From Sphingomonas sp. BGYR3 (GTDB lineage Bacteria; Pseudomonadota; Alphaproteobacteria; Sphingomonadales; Sphingomonadaceae): DNA of 64,000 bases. The translations under genes and the position numbers were made by a program. The stretch is taken from the NCBI RefSeq assembly GCF_025153455.1, contig NZ_JANZNT010000001.1, positions 1,240,001 to 1,304,000 of the forward strand. Reading direction: 5' to 3'. This document shows, piece by piece, positions 40,009 to 48,996 of the stretch. A model generated the notes under the pieces. It saw nothing but the letters and a program-made list of their open reading frames with translations, ran no database searches and was not told the DNA's origin. Each line of letters opens with the position of its first letter. Position 1 is the stretch's first letter.

Positions 40009-40731
40009 TCAATACATGTGCTGACCGCCGTTGATCGACAGGGTCGATCCGGTGACGAACCCTGCCTCGTCGGAACACAGGAACGCAACGCCGCGCGCGA
40101 TTTCCGTCGCCTGGCCCAGACGGCCGACCGGGATTTTGGCCACGATCTTTTCCAGAACCTCGGCGGGGACGGCCGCGACCATGTCGGTGTCGATATAGCC
40201 CGGGGCGATGGCATTCACCGTCACGCCGAACTTCGCCCCTTCCTGCGCCAGCGCCTTGGTAAAGCCGTGGATGCCCGATTTGGCGGCGGCATAGTTCACC
40301 TGGCCATATTGTCCGGCCTGGCCGTTGATCGACCCGATATTGACGATCCGGCCCCATTTGCGATCGCGCATCCCGGGAAAGGTCGCCTTGGCCATGTTGA
40401 AACAGCCGCCAAGATTGGTGTCGATCACTTCCTTCCACGCCTGATACGTCATCTTCAGCAGCGTGCCGTCCCGCGTGATGCCGGCATTGTTGACGACGAT
40501 ATCGACGGGGCCAAGCGCATCCTCGACCACCTTGACCCCGGCCATCGTGGCTTCGTGATCGGCGACATCCCATTTGAACGCCTGGATGCCGGTCCGCTCG
40601 GTAAAGGCGCGGGCGCGTTCGTCATTGCCGGCATAATTTGCGGCAACGGTGATCCCCTGCTCCTTCAGCGCCAGGCTGATCGCCTCGCCGATCCCGCGGG
40701 TGCCGCCAGTAACGATTGCCACTCGTGCCAT
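40009..40731 (-). CDS. phbB: Acetoacetyl-CoA reductase PhbB
   Basis: This NADPH-dependent reductase makes (R)-3-hydroxybutyryl-CoA for polyhydroxybutyrate. The 240-residue short-chain dehydrogenase has VTGGTRGIGEAIS (nucleotide binding), NAGITRDGTLLKM, and the catalytic Ser-Tyr-Lys in NIGSINGQAGQYGQVNYAAA then KSG. It ends GSTLSINGGQHMY, the typical PhbB tail. ATG 40731 has GGAGAGG ahead. No phbA or phbC lies nearby. FabG is the main alternative but the tail and QYGQVNYAAAKSG favour PhbB. Confidence 0.92.
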   Translation of the reverse strand: MARVAIVTGGTRGIGEAISLALKEQGITVAANYAGNDERARAFTERTGIQAFKWDVADHEATMAGVKVVEDALGPVDIVVNNAGITRDGTLLKMTYQAWKEVIDTNLGGCFNMAKATFPGMRDRKWGRIVNIGSINGQAGQYGQVNYAAAKSGIHGFTKALAQEGAKFGVTVNAIAPGYIDTDMVAAVPAEVLEKIVAKIPVGRLGQATEIARGVAFLCSDEAGFVTGSTLSINGGQHMY

Positions 40732-40762
40732 GTGATCCTCTCCTTGTTGTCGCCCGACAGGG

Positions 40763-41770
40763 TTAAGCCGGTCGCACCCAGCCTTCAAGCTCGCGACCGA
40801 TCAGCCGTTCCAGCATCGCCATGCCGATCGCGCTGTCGTTCAGGCACGGCAGATAGGCAAAATGGGTGCCGCCCGCCTCGATGAACGATTCGCGCCCCTG
40901 CATCGCGACTTCCTCGAGCGTTTCCAGACAGTCGGCGGAAAAGCCGGGGGCAAAAACGACGACCTTCTTCGCGCCCTTGCCCGGCAATTCTTCCAGCGTC
41001 TTGTCCGTTGGCGGGCCAAGCCATTCTGCCGGGCCGAATCGGGACTGGAACGCAACGGTCAGCGGCCTGCCCATCGCCTCTGACAACAGGCGCGCGGTCT
41101 TCTGGCACTGACAATGATAGGGGTCGCCCAGCATCAGCGTCCGCTTGGGCATCCCGTGAAAGCTGGCGACGATGGCATCGGGTTCGAAATCCAGCCCGGC
41201 CAGCCCCTCGGTCAGGCTGTCCTTCAGCGCGGCGATATAGACGGGGTCGTCGTGATAGGGCGGCAGGGTGCGCAGCGCCGGCTGCCACCGCATCCGGCCG
41301 AGCTCGCGAAACGCCTCGTCATTCGCCGTCGCGGTCGTCGCCGCGCAATATTGCGGGTAAAGCGGCGCGATCAGGATGCGGTCGCACCCGGCATCCTTCA
41401 TCGCGCGCAGCCGGTCGACGATGGCGGGCTTGCCGTATCGCATGGCATAATCGACCGTCACGCCCGGCCCGAACCGGCCCTTCAGCGCATTTGCCTGGGC
41501 GCGGGTGATCGCGGCCAGCGGCGACCCGTCATCGGTCCATACCTGTTGATAGGCATGGGCCGACTTGCGCGGCCGTACGTTCAGGATGATGCCGCGCAGG
41601 ATCGGCTGCCACAGCAGCTGCGGAATTTCGATCACGCGCGGGTCGGACAGGAACTGGCGCAGATAACGCCTGACCGATGCGGTGTCGGGTGCATCCGGCG
41701 TGCCCAGATTGACGACCAGGACGCCGATCCTGGGCGGTACGACGGGCGGATGATCGGGAGGGAGCGTCAT
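40763..41770 (-). CDS. hemH: Ferrochelatase
   Basis: HemH inserts iron in protoporphyrin IX, the last step of heme synthesis. The 335-residue protein begins near IGVLVVNLGTPDAPDTASVR and carries the catalytic motif SFHGMPKRTLMLGDPYHCQC, in which the His is essential, and GFSADCLETLEE. The ATG (41770) overlaps the stop of the molybdopterin enzyme gene by four bases. The upstream frame is open to 43153 but that is the antisense reading of the neighbour. Why it is coupled to a molybdenum enzyme is unclear. Confidence 0.95.
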   Translation of the reverse strand: MTLPPDHPPVVPPRIGVLVVNLGTPDAPDTASVRRYLRQFLSDPRVIEIPQLLWQPILRGIILNVRPRKSAHAYQQVWTDDGSPLAAITRAQANALKGRFGPGVTVDYAMRYGKPAIVDRLRAMKDAGCDRILIAPLYPQYCAATTATANDEAFRELGRMRWQPALRTLPPYHDDPVYIAALKDSLTEGLAGLDFEPDAIVASFHGMPKRTLMLGDPYHCQCQKTARLLSEAMGRPLTVAFQSRFGPAEWLGPPTDKTLEELPGKGAKKVVVFAPGFSADCLETLEEVAMQGRESFIEAGGTHFAYLPCLNDSAIGMAMLERLIGRELEGWVRPA

Positions 41771-44013
41771 TCGTCTGCTGTCCTGAACGGATGCGTCCGC
41801 AACCGGTCCCCTCCCAGTGTTGCGAGCGCATTGGCGATGGCAGGGGCGACTGCCGGCACCCCCAATTCGGAAATGCCGCCCGGTTCGGCATCGCTGCGAA
41901 GGATCTCCACAGTGATATCCGGACATTCGGACAGCATCGGCAGACGCATCTGGGCAAATCCGCGCACATCCGCAAGGTTTTCCGTAAAACCGGTGCCACC
42001 GGCGATGGCGGCGGCCATTCCGGCCAGCATTCCGCCCTCGATCTGCTGCTGCACCAGGTCGGGATGGATCACCCGCCCGCAATCCACCGCGGCGACCAGC
42101 CGGTCGACGCGGACGCGCGCACCCTCCATCCGCGCCTCGGCCAGCACGGCGATGTGCGACCCGGCAAAGCTGTGTGCAGCAATGCCCTGACCGCTGCCGG
42201 GTTCCGCCCCCTGCCATTCGCCAAGCGAGGCGATGGTGGTCAGGCAGCGGGCAAGGCGCGGCGATCCGCCAAGCATCGCGATGCGATAGGATAGCGGCTC
42301 CGTCTGGGCCAGCCGAGCCAGCTCGTCGACGAAACATTCGGTGAAGAACGCGGTATAGCTGTGGGCGCCCGACCGCCAATATCCGGTAGGCACGCCGATT
42401 TCGGCCGGGTGGTGATCCACGGCCAGATTGGCGATGCCATAGGGGGTTTCCGCCCCCGCCACCGCCGCGCGGTCGCCAATGCCCGTCGGCATGACCGATC
42501 CGGCTGCGCGGGCCAGATAGGGCCGCATCAGCCGGTCCGCCATTTCCCGCCCCGTCGACGGTGCGGCAATCCGCGCGGCCCAGCCGGTGATCGATCCATT
42601 GGCATCCAGCCGCGCCGCCATGCGCGCGGCGGCGGGCGGACGGAACCGGTCCTGCACGCTCTGTTCCGCGCGCGACCAGGTGAGCTGCACCGGCTTTTCC
42701 AGCCGCCGGGCCAGGATCGCCGCCTGCGCCGCCACCCGCGTCTCCAGCTTGGCACCGCACCCGCCCCCGCCCTGCATCGGATGCAGGATGACCGCCATCG
42801 GATCGATTCCGATGGCAGCGGCGGCGGCCTCGCGCGCCAGCGACGGCGCCTGCGTCGCGATCCACAGGGTCAGCCGGCCGTCCTGCCACGCTGCGGTCGC
42901 ACTGGCCGGTTCCAGCGGCGTATGGACGACCAGGCCGGCACGATAGCTGCCGGTGATGATCCGCGCGCCGCGAAAACTGGCCGACAGGTCCCCGCGCGAC
43001 ACGATACGCTCGCCCGACCCCTCCAGCGCGGTATCCAGCGCGGCGTCGATGCTGTCGGAATTGACGATGCCGCTGTCGGTGCGAAACCGGGGGGCCAGCA
43101 CGTCCAGCGCCCGGTCCGCCGCCCACCAGCTGGTCCCGACCACCGCAACCCAATCGGCATAGGTGAACAGGTCGATGACGCCGGGCATCGCCCGCGCGGC
43201 CTTTTGCCGGGCACCGATCAGTTCGGTGTCCCCCACCGGCCCGCCTCGGACCGAGGCATGGACCATGCCCGGCAGGCGGATATCGCCGGCGAAATTCGCC
43301 GATCCGTCCATCTTTGCCGGCATTTCCAGACGCGGCAGCGGCTGGCCGATTAGGCGTCCGTCGGTATCGTCGCGCAGCGGCGCGGGGTCGGGCGCGTCAA
43401 ACCCCGCCGCAGCCTCCGCGATCTCGCCGAACCGCAGCGTCTTGTCGCCATGGCGGACGGTACCCCCGATGGCGGTGCACTGCCGCCAGTCGACCCCCCA
43501 GCGGTCCGCCGCCGCCATCTGCAACAGGCATCGGGCGGCGGCACCGGCGGCGCGAAATTCCGCCTCGAACCGCCGCACCGATGTGGATCCCCCCGTCAGG
43601 GTCAGGCCGATACGGCGCAGCCATTCATCCCGCACCGCGCCGGGCACGCCGGCCAGCCCGTCGCCGAACACGGCATCGGCGGCCATGGCGTTGGCCGATT
43701 TCGGCCCGTCCGCCACCGGCTCCACCCCGACATAGCGCCAGTCAGCACCGATCTCGTCGGCCAGCACCATCGACAGGCCGGTCCAGATGCCCTGGCCGAA
43801 TTCGCCCTGCGGCATCCCGATCGTCACCTGATGATCGCGGCCGACCTTGACCCATCCGGCCAGCTGGACCTCGTTTTCGGCAGCGGCCATCGCATCGGGA
43901 TAGCGGCGCGGCCACACGCTCCATGCCAGCAACAGCCCGATGCCCGCGCCCCCGCCGATCATCAGCGTCCGCCGGTCGATCGCGGGTCCCCGTTGCTGCG
44001 CCTTGCGTGCCAT
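41767..44013 (-). CDS. Molybdopterin oxidoreductase large subunit, IorB-like, membrane-anchored
   Basis: This 748-residue protein belongs to the xanthine dehydrogenase/aldehyde oxidase large-subunit family and most resembles the beta subunit of isoquinoline 1-oxidoreductase type enzymes. N-terminal residues include a twin-arginine-like RRTLMIGGGAGIGLLLAWSV signal or anchor. Family motifs: VGRDHQVTIGMPQGEFGQGI, MQGGGGCGAKLETR and GISELGVPAVAPAIANALAT. The small [2Fe-2S] partner that usually accompanies it (IorA) is absent from the neighbourhood. Start ATG 44013 after GAGCGGGGCGG. It overlaps hemH by four bases. Confidence 0.82.
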   Translation of the reverse strand: MARKAQQRGPAIDRRTLMIGGGAGIGLLLAWSVWPRRYPDAMAAAENEVQLAGWVKVGRDHQVTIGMPQGEFGQGIWTGLSMVLADEIGADWRYVGVEPVADGPKSANAMAADAVFGDGLAGVPGAVRDEWLRRIGLTLTGGSTSVRRFEAEFRAAGAAARCLLQMAAADRWGVDWRQCTAIGGTVRHGDKTLRFGEIAEAAAGFDAPDPAPLRDDTDGRLIGQPLPRLEMPAKMDGSANFAGDIRLPGMVHASVRGGPVGDTELIGARQKAARAMPGVIDLFTYADWVAVVGTSWWAADRALDVLAPRFRTDSGIVNSDSIDAALDTALEGSGERIVSRGDLSASFRGARIITGSYRAGLVVHTPLEPASATAAWQDGRLTLWIATQAPSLAREAAAAAIGIDPMAVILHPMQGGGGCGAKLETRVAAQAAILARRLEKPVQLTWSRAEQSVQDRFRPPAAARMAARLDANGSITGWAARIAAPSTGREMADRLMRPYLARAAGSVMPTGIGDRAAVAGAETPYGIANLAVDHHPAEIGVPTGYWRSGAHSYTAFFTECFVDELARLAQTEPLSYRIAMLGGSPRLARCLTTIASLGEWQGAEPGSGQGIAAHSFAGSHIAVLAEARMEGARVRVDRLVAAVDCGRVIHPDLVQQQIEGGMLAGMAAAIAGGTGFTENLADVRGFAQMRLPMLSECPDITVEILRSDAEPGGISELGVPAVAPAIANALATLGGDRLRTHPFRTADE

Positions 44014-44156
44014 CCGCCCCGCTCTAGCCATCGCCGGGCGGAAGCGCCAGCGCCCGGGAGCCCATGCAAAATCGGAAAGATCGCGCGCGGCGGGCACTCG
44101 CGCTTGGGTTTTGCGCCTGCCCCCTTTATGGAACGCGCAACCAACAGGAGCCTGCC

Positions 44157-45035
44157 GTGATCCTTTCCCTGCTCGCCCAGAGCACCGACTATCTCCGGTT
44201 CGAAACACTGGGGCTGCATCCGGTCGCGCTCGACGTCGGTTTCTTTCAGCTCCGCTGGTACTCCCTTGCCTATATCGCCGGGATCATCGTCGGCTGGTGG
44301 TATCTGCTGCGGCTGATCGCGCAGCCGGGGTCGCCGATGGCGCGGCGCCATGCCGATGATCTGGTCTTTTATGCCGCGCTGGGCATCATCCTGGGCGGCC
44401 GCATCGGCTATATCCTGTTCTATGCCCCCGACATGCTGGTCAATCCGGTGCGCGTGCTCCGGCTGTGGGACGGCGGGATGTCGTTCCATGGCGGGGTGAT
44501 CGGCACCAGCCTTGCGCTAATCTGGATGAGCCGCAAGGAGGGGCTGAACTGGCTGCGCGTGCATGATTATGTCGCGTGCTGCGTCCCCTTCGGCCTGTTC
44601 TTCGGCCGGATCGCCAATTTCGTGAACGGCGAATTATGGGGCAAACCGACCGATGTCGCCTGGGCGATCATCTTTCCGCGCACCATTGCAGGCGGCATCG
44701 ACCCGCCCCGTCATCCCAGCCAGCTTTACGAGGCGGGGCTGGAGGGGCTGGTGCTGTTCGCGGTCCTCGCCTTTGCCTTCTGGCGCACCAGGGCGCGGTA
44801 CGAACCGGGCAAGCTGGTCGGCATCTTCCTGCTCGGCTATGGCCTGTCGCGGTTCATCGTCGAATTCTTCCGCGAACCGGACAGCCAGTTTGCCGGCACC
44901 TTCTTCGAAAATGTGCTGCACATGGGCCAGGTCCTGACGCTGCCCATGATCGTCGGCGGCATCTACCTGATCCTGACGGCCAAGGGGCGGCGCCAGCGGG
45001 TGGAGCCGGTTGCGGGTGCACAGAGCGTCGCCTGA
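44157..45035 (+). CDS. lgt: Prolipoprotein diacylglyceryl transferase
   Basis: Lgt adds the diacylglyceryl group to the lipobox cysteine, the first step of lipoprotein maturation. The 292-residue protein has seven hydrophobic segments and the signature [20 protein letters not shown], with the essential Arg/Asn. [20 protein letters not shown] contains the conserved HGG motif. GTG 44157 follows AGGAG by six bases; upstream frame is not family-like. It diverges from the molybdopterin enzyme. Confidence 0.96.
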   Translation: MILSLLAQSTDYLRFETLGLHPVALDVGFFQLRWYSLAYIAGIIVGWWYLLRLIAQPGSPMARRHADDLVFYAALGIILGGRIGYILFYAPDMLVNPVRVLRLWDGGMSFHGGVIGTSLALIWMSRKEGLNWLRVHDYVACCVPFGLFFGRIANFVNGELWGKPTDVAWAIIFPRTIAGGIDPPRHPSQLYEAGLEGLVLFAVLAFAFWRTRARYEPGKLVGIFLLGYGLSRFIVEFFREPDSQFAGTFFENVLHMGQVLTLPMIVGGIYLILTAKGRRQRVEPVAGAQSVA

Positions 45036-45039
45036 TCCC

Positions 45040-46098
45040 ATGGACATGGCCGAACAGGATCATCTGCCCGAACGGCTGGCCCGCGCCATCGCGCTGGCCG
45101 GGCCGATCCCGGTCGCGCAATATATGGGCGCGGCCAACGCCCATTATTATGCCACGCGCGATCCGCTGGGCGAACGCGGCGACTTCATCACCGCGCCAGA
45201 GGTCAGCCAGATGTTCGGCGAACTGGTCGGGCTTGCACTGACCGATGCGTGGGACCGGGCGGGTCGGCCAGAGGTGCGCTATGTCGAACTGGGGCCGGGT
45301 CGCGGCACGCTGGCCGCCGATGCGCTGCGCGCGATGGCGACCGTCGGCCTTGCCCCGCCCGTCCATTTTGTCGAAACCAGCCCTGTCCTGCGCGCGGCCC
45401 AGGCGGAACGGGTGCCCCATGCGGAATGGCACGTCGATCTGGTCGGGGTGCCCGACGACCTGCCCCTGATGATCGTCGCCAACGAATTTTTCGACGCCCT
45501 GCCCATCCGTCAGCTGATCAAGACGGCAGAGGGCTGGCGCGAGCGGCTGGTGGCCAGTCAGGATACGCTGTTCCTGCCCATTCCCGGCAAGACCGGGTTC
45601 GATCAGATCATCCCGCCGCACCTGCGCGATGCACCGCCGGGGTCGATCCTGGAAACCTCGCCCGCCAGCGTCGCGGTGATGCGCGCGCTCAGCCAGCGGC
45701 TGGTGGCACAGGGCGGCATCGCGCTGGTCATCGATTATGGCTATGATGGCGGCCCCACGCTTGCCGACACGCTTCAGGCCGTGTCGGGCCATCAATATGC
45801 CAATCCGTTCGAGGAACCGGGCAGCCGCGATCTGACCGCCCATGTCGATTTCGCCACGCTGGTCGAGGCGGCACGGGCAGAGGATGCGCTGGCCTATGGC
45901 CCTGTTGAACAGGGCGCATGGCTGACCGCGCTCGGCATCGGCCCGCGCGCCGCCGCGCTCGGCAATGCCGCGCCCGACCGGATGGAACAGGTCGAGGCGG
46001 ACCGGCTGCGCCTTGTCGCGCCGGATCAGATGGGCGCATTATTCAAGGTGATTGCCGTCACCGCACCCGGCTGGCCCGAACCGGCGGGGCTGGCATGA
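45040..46098 (+). CDS. MidA/NDUFAF7-like SAM-dependent methyltransferase
   Basis: A 352-residue class I methyltransferase of the family that methylates an arginine of NADH dehydrogenase in eukaryotes. Motifs: GDFITAPEVSQMFGELVGLA and the SAM loop VRYVELGPGRGTLAADALRA, then VANEFFDALPIRQLIK. It follows lgt by five bases and overlaps the GNAT gene by four. Function in bacteria is not firm, but an effect on complex I assembly is a reasonable guess. ATG 45040 or 45046. Confidence 0.88.
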   Translation: MDMAEQDHLPERLARAIALAGPIPVAQYMGAANAHYYATRDPLGERGDFITAPEVSQMFGELVGLALTDAWDRAGRPEVRYVELGPGRGTLAADALRAMATVGLAPPVHFVETSPVLRAAQAERVPHAEWHVDLVGVPDDLPLMIVANEFFDALPIRQLIKTAEGWRERLVASQDTLFLPIPGKTGFDQIIPPHLRDAPPGSILETSPASVAVMRALSQRLVAQGGIALVIDYGYDGGPTLADTLQAVSGHQYANPFEEPGSRDLTAHVDFATLVEAARAEDALAYGPVEQGAWLTALGIGPRAAALGNAAPDRMEQVEADRLRLVAPDQMGALFKVIAVTAPGWPEPAGLA

Positions 46099-46604
46099 CC
46101 GTTCATCTGCGCGACGCGACGCCGGACGATGCCGCAACGCTGGCGGCGCTGGCCCGCGATTCGTTCACCGAAACCTTTGGCCATCTGTACCATCCCGACG
46201 ATCTGGCGCTGTTCCTTGCCGGGCACAGCGCCGAACGCTGGCTGGGCGAGTTGACCGACCCGGCCTTTCGCGTGCGCATGGGACAGGCAGACGGGCGGGC
46301 CGTCGCCTATGCCAAGCTTGGCCCGCCCAGCCTGCCGTTCGAGGCGCGCGGCCCGTCCATCGAACTGCGCCAGCTTTATGTACTGAAACCCTGGCAGGGC
46401 ACGGGCCTTGCCGCCGATCTGATGCAATGGGCGATCGACACCGCCCGCGGCACGGCGGCACAGGACCTGTATCTGTCCGTGTTCACCGATAATCACCGCG
46501 CCCGCCGCTTCTATGCCCGCTACGGGTTCGACGAAGTCGGCCCCTATGTGTTCAAGGTCGGCAATCACGAGGATGCCGACATCGTCCTGCGGCTGGCGCT
46601 ATGA
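46095..46604 (+). CDS. GNAT-family N-acetyltransferase
   Basis: A 169-residue protein with a standard GNAT fold. The acetyl-CoA binding loop is LYVLKPWQGTGLAADLMQWA, with the conserved Q/R-x-x-G-x-A/G form, followed by NHRARRFYARYGFDEVGPYV. The substrate is unknown; the N-terminus VHLRDATPDDAATLAALARD is like the YhbS/PhnO class. It overlaps the methyltransferase before it and pgeF after it, each by four bases, so all are one operon with lgt. Confidence 0.88.
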   Translation: MTVHLRDATPDDAATLAALARDSFTETFGHLYHPDDLALFLAGHSAERWLGELTDPAFRVRMGQADGRAVAYAKLGPPSLPFEARGPSIELRQLYVLKPWQGTGLAADLMQWAIDTARGTAAQDLYLSVFTDNHRARRFYARYGFDEVGPYVFKVGNHEDADIVLRLAL

Positions 46605-47374
46605 ACGGCGACAAACCCGTCGAGGTGCTCCGTTCCACCCTCCTGGACGGGGTCGCGCACGGCTTTCTGGGTCGCCGGGGCGGCGTTTCGACCGGCGTCA
46701 TGGCCGGCCTGGACATGGGGCGGCGCGGACAGGCGGAATTGTCGCCGGAACTGAGCGAAAATCGCCGCCGCGCGGTGGATGCGGTGCTGCCGGGCGCGAC
46801 GCTCGTCACCCTGTATCAGGTTCATTCGGCAGAGGCGGTGATCGTCAATGCCGCCATTGCCGATGATGCCCGCCCCCATGCCGATGCGATGGTTACGCGC
46901 ACGCCGGGCCTGCTGCTCGGCATCCTGACCGCCGATTGCGCCCCGGTGCTGTTCGCCGATGCACAGACGGGCGTGGTCGGTGCGGCCCATGCCGGGTGGA
47001 AAGGGGCGATCAGCGGCGTCACCGACCGGACGTTGGATGCGATGGAGCGATTGGGCGCCCGCCGCGACCGCATCGTCGCCGCCATCGGGCCGTGCATCGC
47101 CCGCGCCAGCTATGAGGTCGACCTGGCCTTTGCCGAGCGGTTTTGCGCCGACGATGCGGCCAATGAACGCTTTTTCGCCGATGGGCGGGAGGGGCATGTC
47201 CAGTTCGATCTGGAGGGGTATGTCGCGCATCGGCTGGCCAGCGCGGGCGTCGGCCGCGTGGCGATGCTGGGCGAGGATACCTATCCGCAAACCGACCGCT
47301 TCTACAGCTTTCGCCGGGCCACCCATCGCGGCGAACCGGACTATGGCCGCCAGATCAGCCTGATCGGTCTGTGA
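46601..47374 (+). CDS. pgeF: Peptidoglycan editing factor PgeF (YfiH/polyphenol oxidase family)
   Basis: PgeF removes L-serine wrongly built into UDP-MurNAc. The 257-residue protein has the zinc-binding motif ILTADCAPVLFADAQTGVVG, then AAHAGWKGAISGV and AAIGPCIARASYEV, the His and Cys ligands of the family. It is often annotated as laccase. It is the last gene of the lgt operon. The adjacency to lgt and cell envelope genes fits. Confidence 0.92.
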   Translation: MNGDKPVEVLRSTLLDGVAHGFLGRRGGVSTGVMAGLDMGRRGQAELSPELSENRRRAVDAVLPGATLVTLYQVHSAEAVIVNAAIADDARPHADAMVTRTPGLLLGILTADCAPVLFADAQTGVVGAAHAGWKGAISGVTDRTLDAMERLGARRDRIVAAIGPCIARASYEVDLAFAERFCADDAANERFFADGREGHVQFDLEGYVAHRLASAGVGRVAMLGEDTYPQTDRFYSFRRATHRGEPDYGRQISLIGL

Positions 47375-47461
47375 CGGGCGGTTCCTTGGGGCCGTTTGAT
47401 CCGCTACCCTGATGCAATCGCGCCCGCACCAGACGGGCGGTCATCCGTATCAGGAGTATTC

Positions 47462-48775
47462 ATGTCCAACGAAACCGAGGCCGATCTGACCGGCGTCACC
47501 CCGCGCCGCAGGCCAAAAGCGAATATCGAAACGATCGGCGGACGAAAACTGAGCCCCGCCACGCTGATGATGGGGCACGGTTTCGACCCCGCTTTGTCCG
47601 AAGGGGCGCTGAAACCGCCGATCTTTGCCACCTCCACCTTCGTCTTTCCCAACGCCGCGGCGGGCAAGCGGCATTTCGAAGGGGTGACGGGCAAGCGTCC
47701 GGGCGGCGCAGACGGCCTTGTCTATTCCCGGTTCAACGGCCCCAATCAGGAAATCCTTGAGGACCGGCTGGGCGTCTGGGAAGAGGCGGAGGACGCGCTC
47801 GCCTTCTCCTCGGGGATGAGCGCCATCGCCACCCTGTTCCTCACCTTTGTCCAGCCGGGCGACGTGATCGTCCATTCCGGCCCGCTCTATGCGGCGACCG
47901 AAACGATGATCGCGCGGCTGCTGGGCAAGTTCGGCGTCCACTGGCTGGATTTCCCCGCCGGCGCATCGCGCGCGACGATCGAGGGCGTGCTGGAACAGGC
48001 CAAGGCAAAGGGCCGGGTGCCGCTGATCTACCTCGAAAGCCCCGCCAACCCCACCAATGTGCTGGTGGATATCGAGGCGGTGTCTGCGGCCCGCGATGCG
48101 GTGTTCGGCACGGGTGAGGATCGCCCGCCCATCGCCATCGACAACACGTTCCTTGGGCCGCTGTGGCAGCAACCGCTGCGGCATGGCGCCGACCTCGTCG
48201 TCTATTCGCTCACCAAATATGCCGGCGGGCACAGCGATCTGGTGGCGGGCGGCGTGCTGGGGTCGAAACGGCACATGGACATGATCCGGGCGATCCGGAA
48301 CACCATCGGCACGATCTGCGACCCGAACACCGCATGGATGCTGCTGCGATCGCTGGAAACGCTTGAACTGCGCATGACGCGGGCGGGCGAGAATGCGGCG
48401 CGGGTCTGCGCGTTCCTTCGCGATCATGCCAAGGTGGAGCGGGTCGGCTATCTGGGTTTTCTGAAGGACGATGCCCAGGCGGACATTTACCGCCGCCATT
48501 GCACCGGGGCTGGCTCCACCTTCTCGCTCTATCTGAAGGGCGGCGAGCGGGAGGCGTTCGCCTTTCTCGACAGCCTGCGCATCGCCAAGCTGGCGGTCAG
48601 CCTGGGCGGCACGGAAACGCTGGCCAGCGCGCCCGCCGCAATGACCCATTTGTCGGTGCCCGATGATCGCAAGCGCGCGCTCGACATCACCGACAATCTG
48701 GTGCGCATCTCGATCGGCGTTGAAAATGCCGACGACCTGATCGCCGATTTCGATCAGGCATTGGCAGCGGTTTGA
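47462..48775 (+). CDS. Cys/Met metabolism PLP enzyme (cystathionine gamma-synthase/methionine gamma-lyase family)
   Basis: A 437-residue PLP enzyme, folded like MetB/MetC. The Schiff-base lysine is in VVYSLTKYAGGHSDLVAGG, and YLESPANPTNVLVDIEAV is also conserved. The N-terminal extension of about 50 residues is slightly longer than usual. The exact reaction (gamma-synthase, beta-lyase or gamma-lyase) cannot be told here. ATG 47462 has AGGAG six bases ahead. A repeat element follows the gene. Confidence 0.85.
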   Translation: MSNETEADLTGVTPRRRPKANIETIGGRKLSPATLMMGHGFDPALSEGALKPPIFATSTFVFPNAAAGKRHFEGVTGKRPGGADGLVYSRFNGPNQEILEDRLGVWEEAEDALAFSSGMSAIATLFLTFVQPGDVIVHSGPLYAATETMIARLLGKFGVHWLDFPAGASRATIEGVLEQAKAKGRVPLIYLESPANPTNVLVDIEAVSAARDAVFGTGEDRPPIAIDNTFLGPLWQQPLRHGADLVVYSLTKYAGGHSDLVAGGVLGSKRHMDMIRAIRNTIGTICDPNTAWMLLRSLETLELRMTRAGENAARVCAFLRDHAKVERVGYLGFLKDDAQADIYRRHCTGAGSTFSLYLKGGEREAFAFLDSLRIAKLAVSLGGTETLASAPAAMTHLSVPDDRKRALDITDNLVRISIGVENADDLIADFDQALAAV

Positions 48776-48788
48776 CGGTAAAGAACTC

Positions 48789-48875
48789 TTACCCTTCCCA
48801 CCGCTTCTCGGCAGGCCCCTTCCTCTCCCGCCAGCGGGAGAGGAAGGCAGCGCCGTCAGGCGCGGAAGGGTGAGG
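48789..48875 (+). repeat. REP-like palindromic element after the PLP enzyme gene
   Basis: CCTTCCTCTCCCG (48818-48830) and CGGGAGAGGAAGG (48835-48847) form a perfect 13-bp stem with a 4-base loop. Outer arms include ACCCTTCC and GGAAGGGT. It is a different repeat family from that in dnaE2 but of the same general kind. It may also end transcription from the PLP enzyme gene. The remaining 48876-48996 holds the next gene's promoter. Confidence 0.75.
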
Positions 48876-48914
48876 GTCTGCTTTCCCCTTCCACCTCCCA
48901 GACAAGAATGATGG

Positions 48915-48954
48915 TTGACCTACCCGTCCGACGCGCCCAATGATAGCGCTATCA
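48915..48954 (+). promoter_or_regulatory. Promoter with LacI-type operator for the GH9 gene
   Basis: The perfect palindrome TGATAGCGCTATCA (48941-48954) is typical of operators for LacI-family repressors. A TTGACC (48915-48920) lies at -35 distance, so the operator covers the -10. The gene controlled is the GH9 enzyme at 48997, in line with sugar-responsive control. No LacI gene is in the window, so the regulator is elsewhere. Confidence 0.65.
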
Positions 48955-48996
48955 AAATGCAGGGCATGACCCTGTGGTTGGGACAGGGAGAGGATG

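Noticed and set aside
41771..43153. Long N-terminal extension to ferrochelatase
   Set aside because: The frame is open but lies over the coding strand of the molybdopterin enzyme in another frame; hemH has its normal start at 41770.
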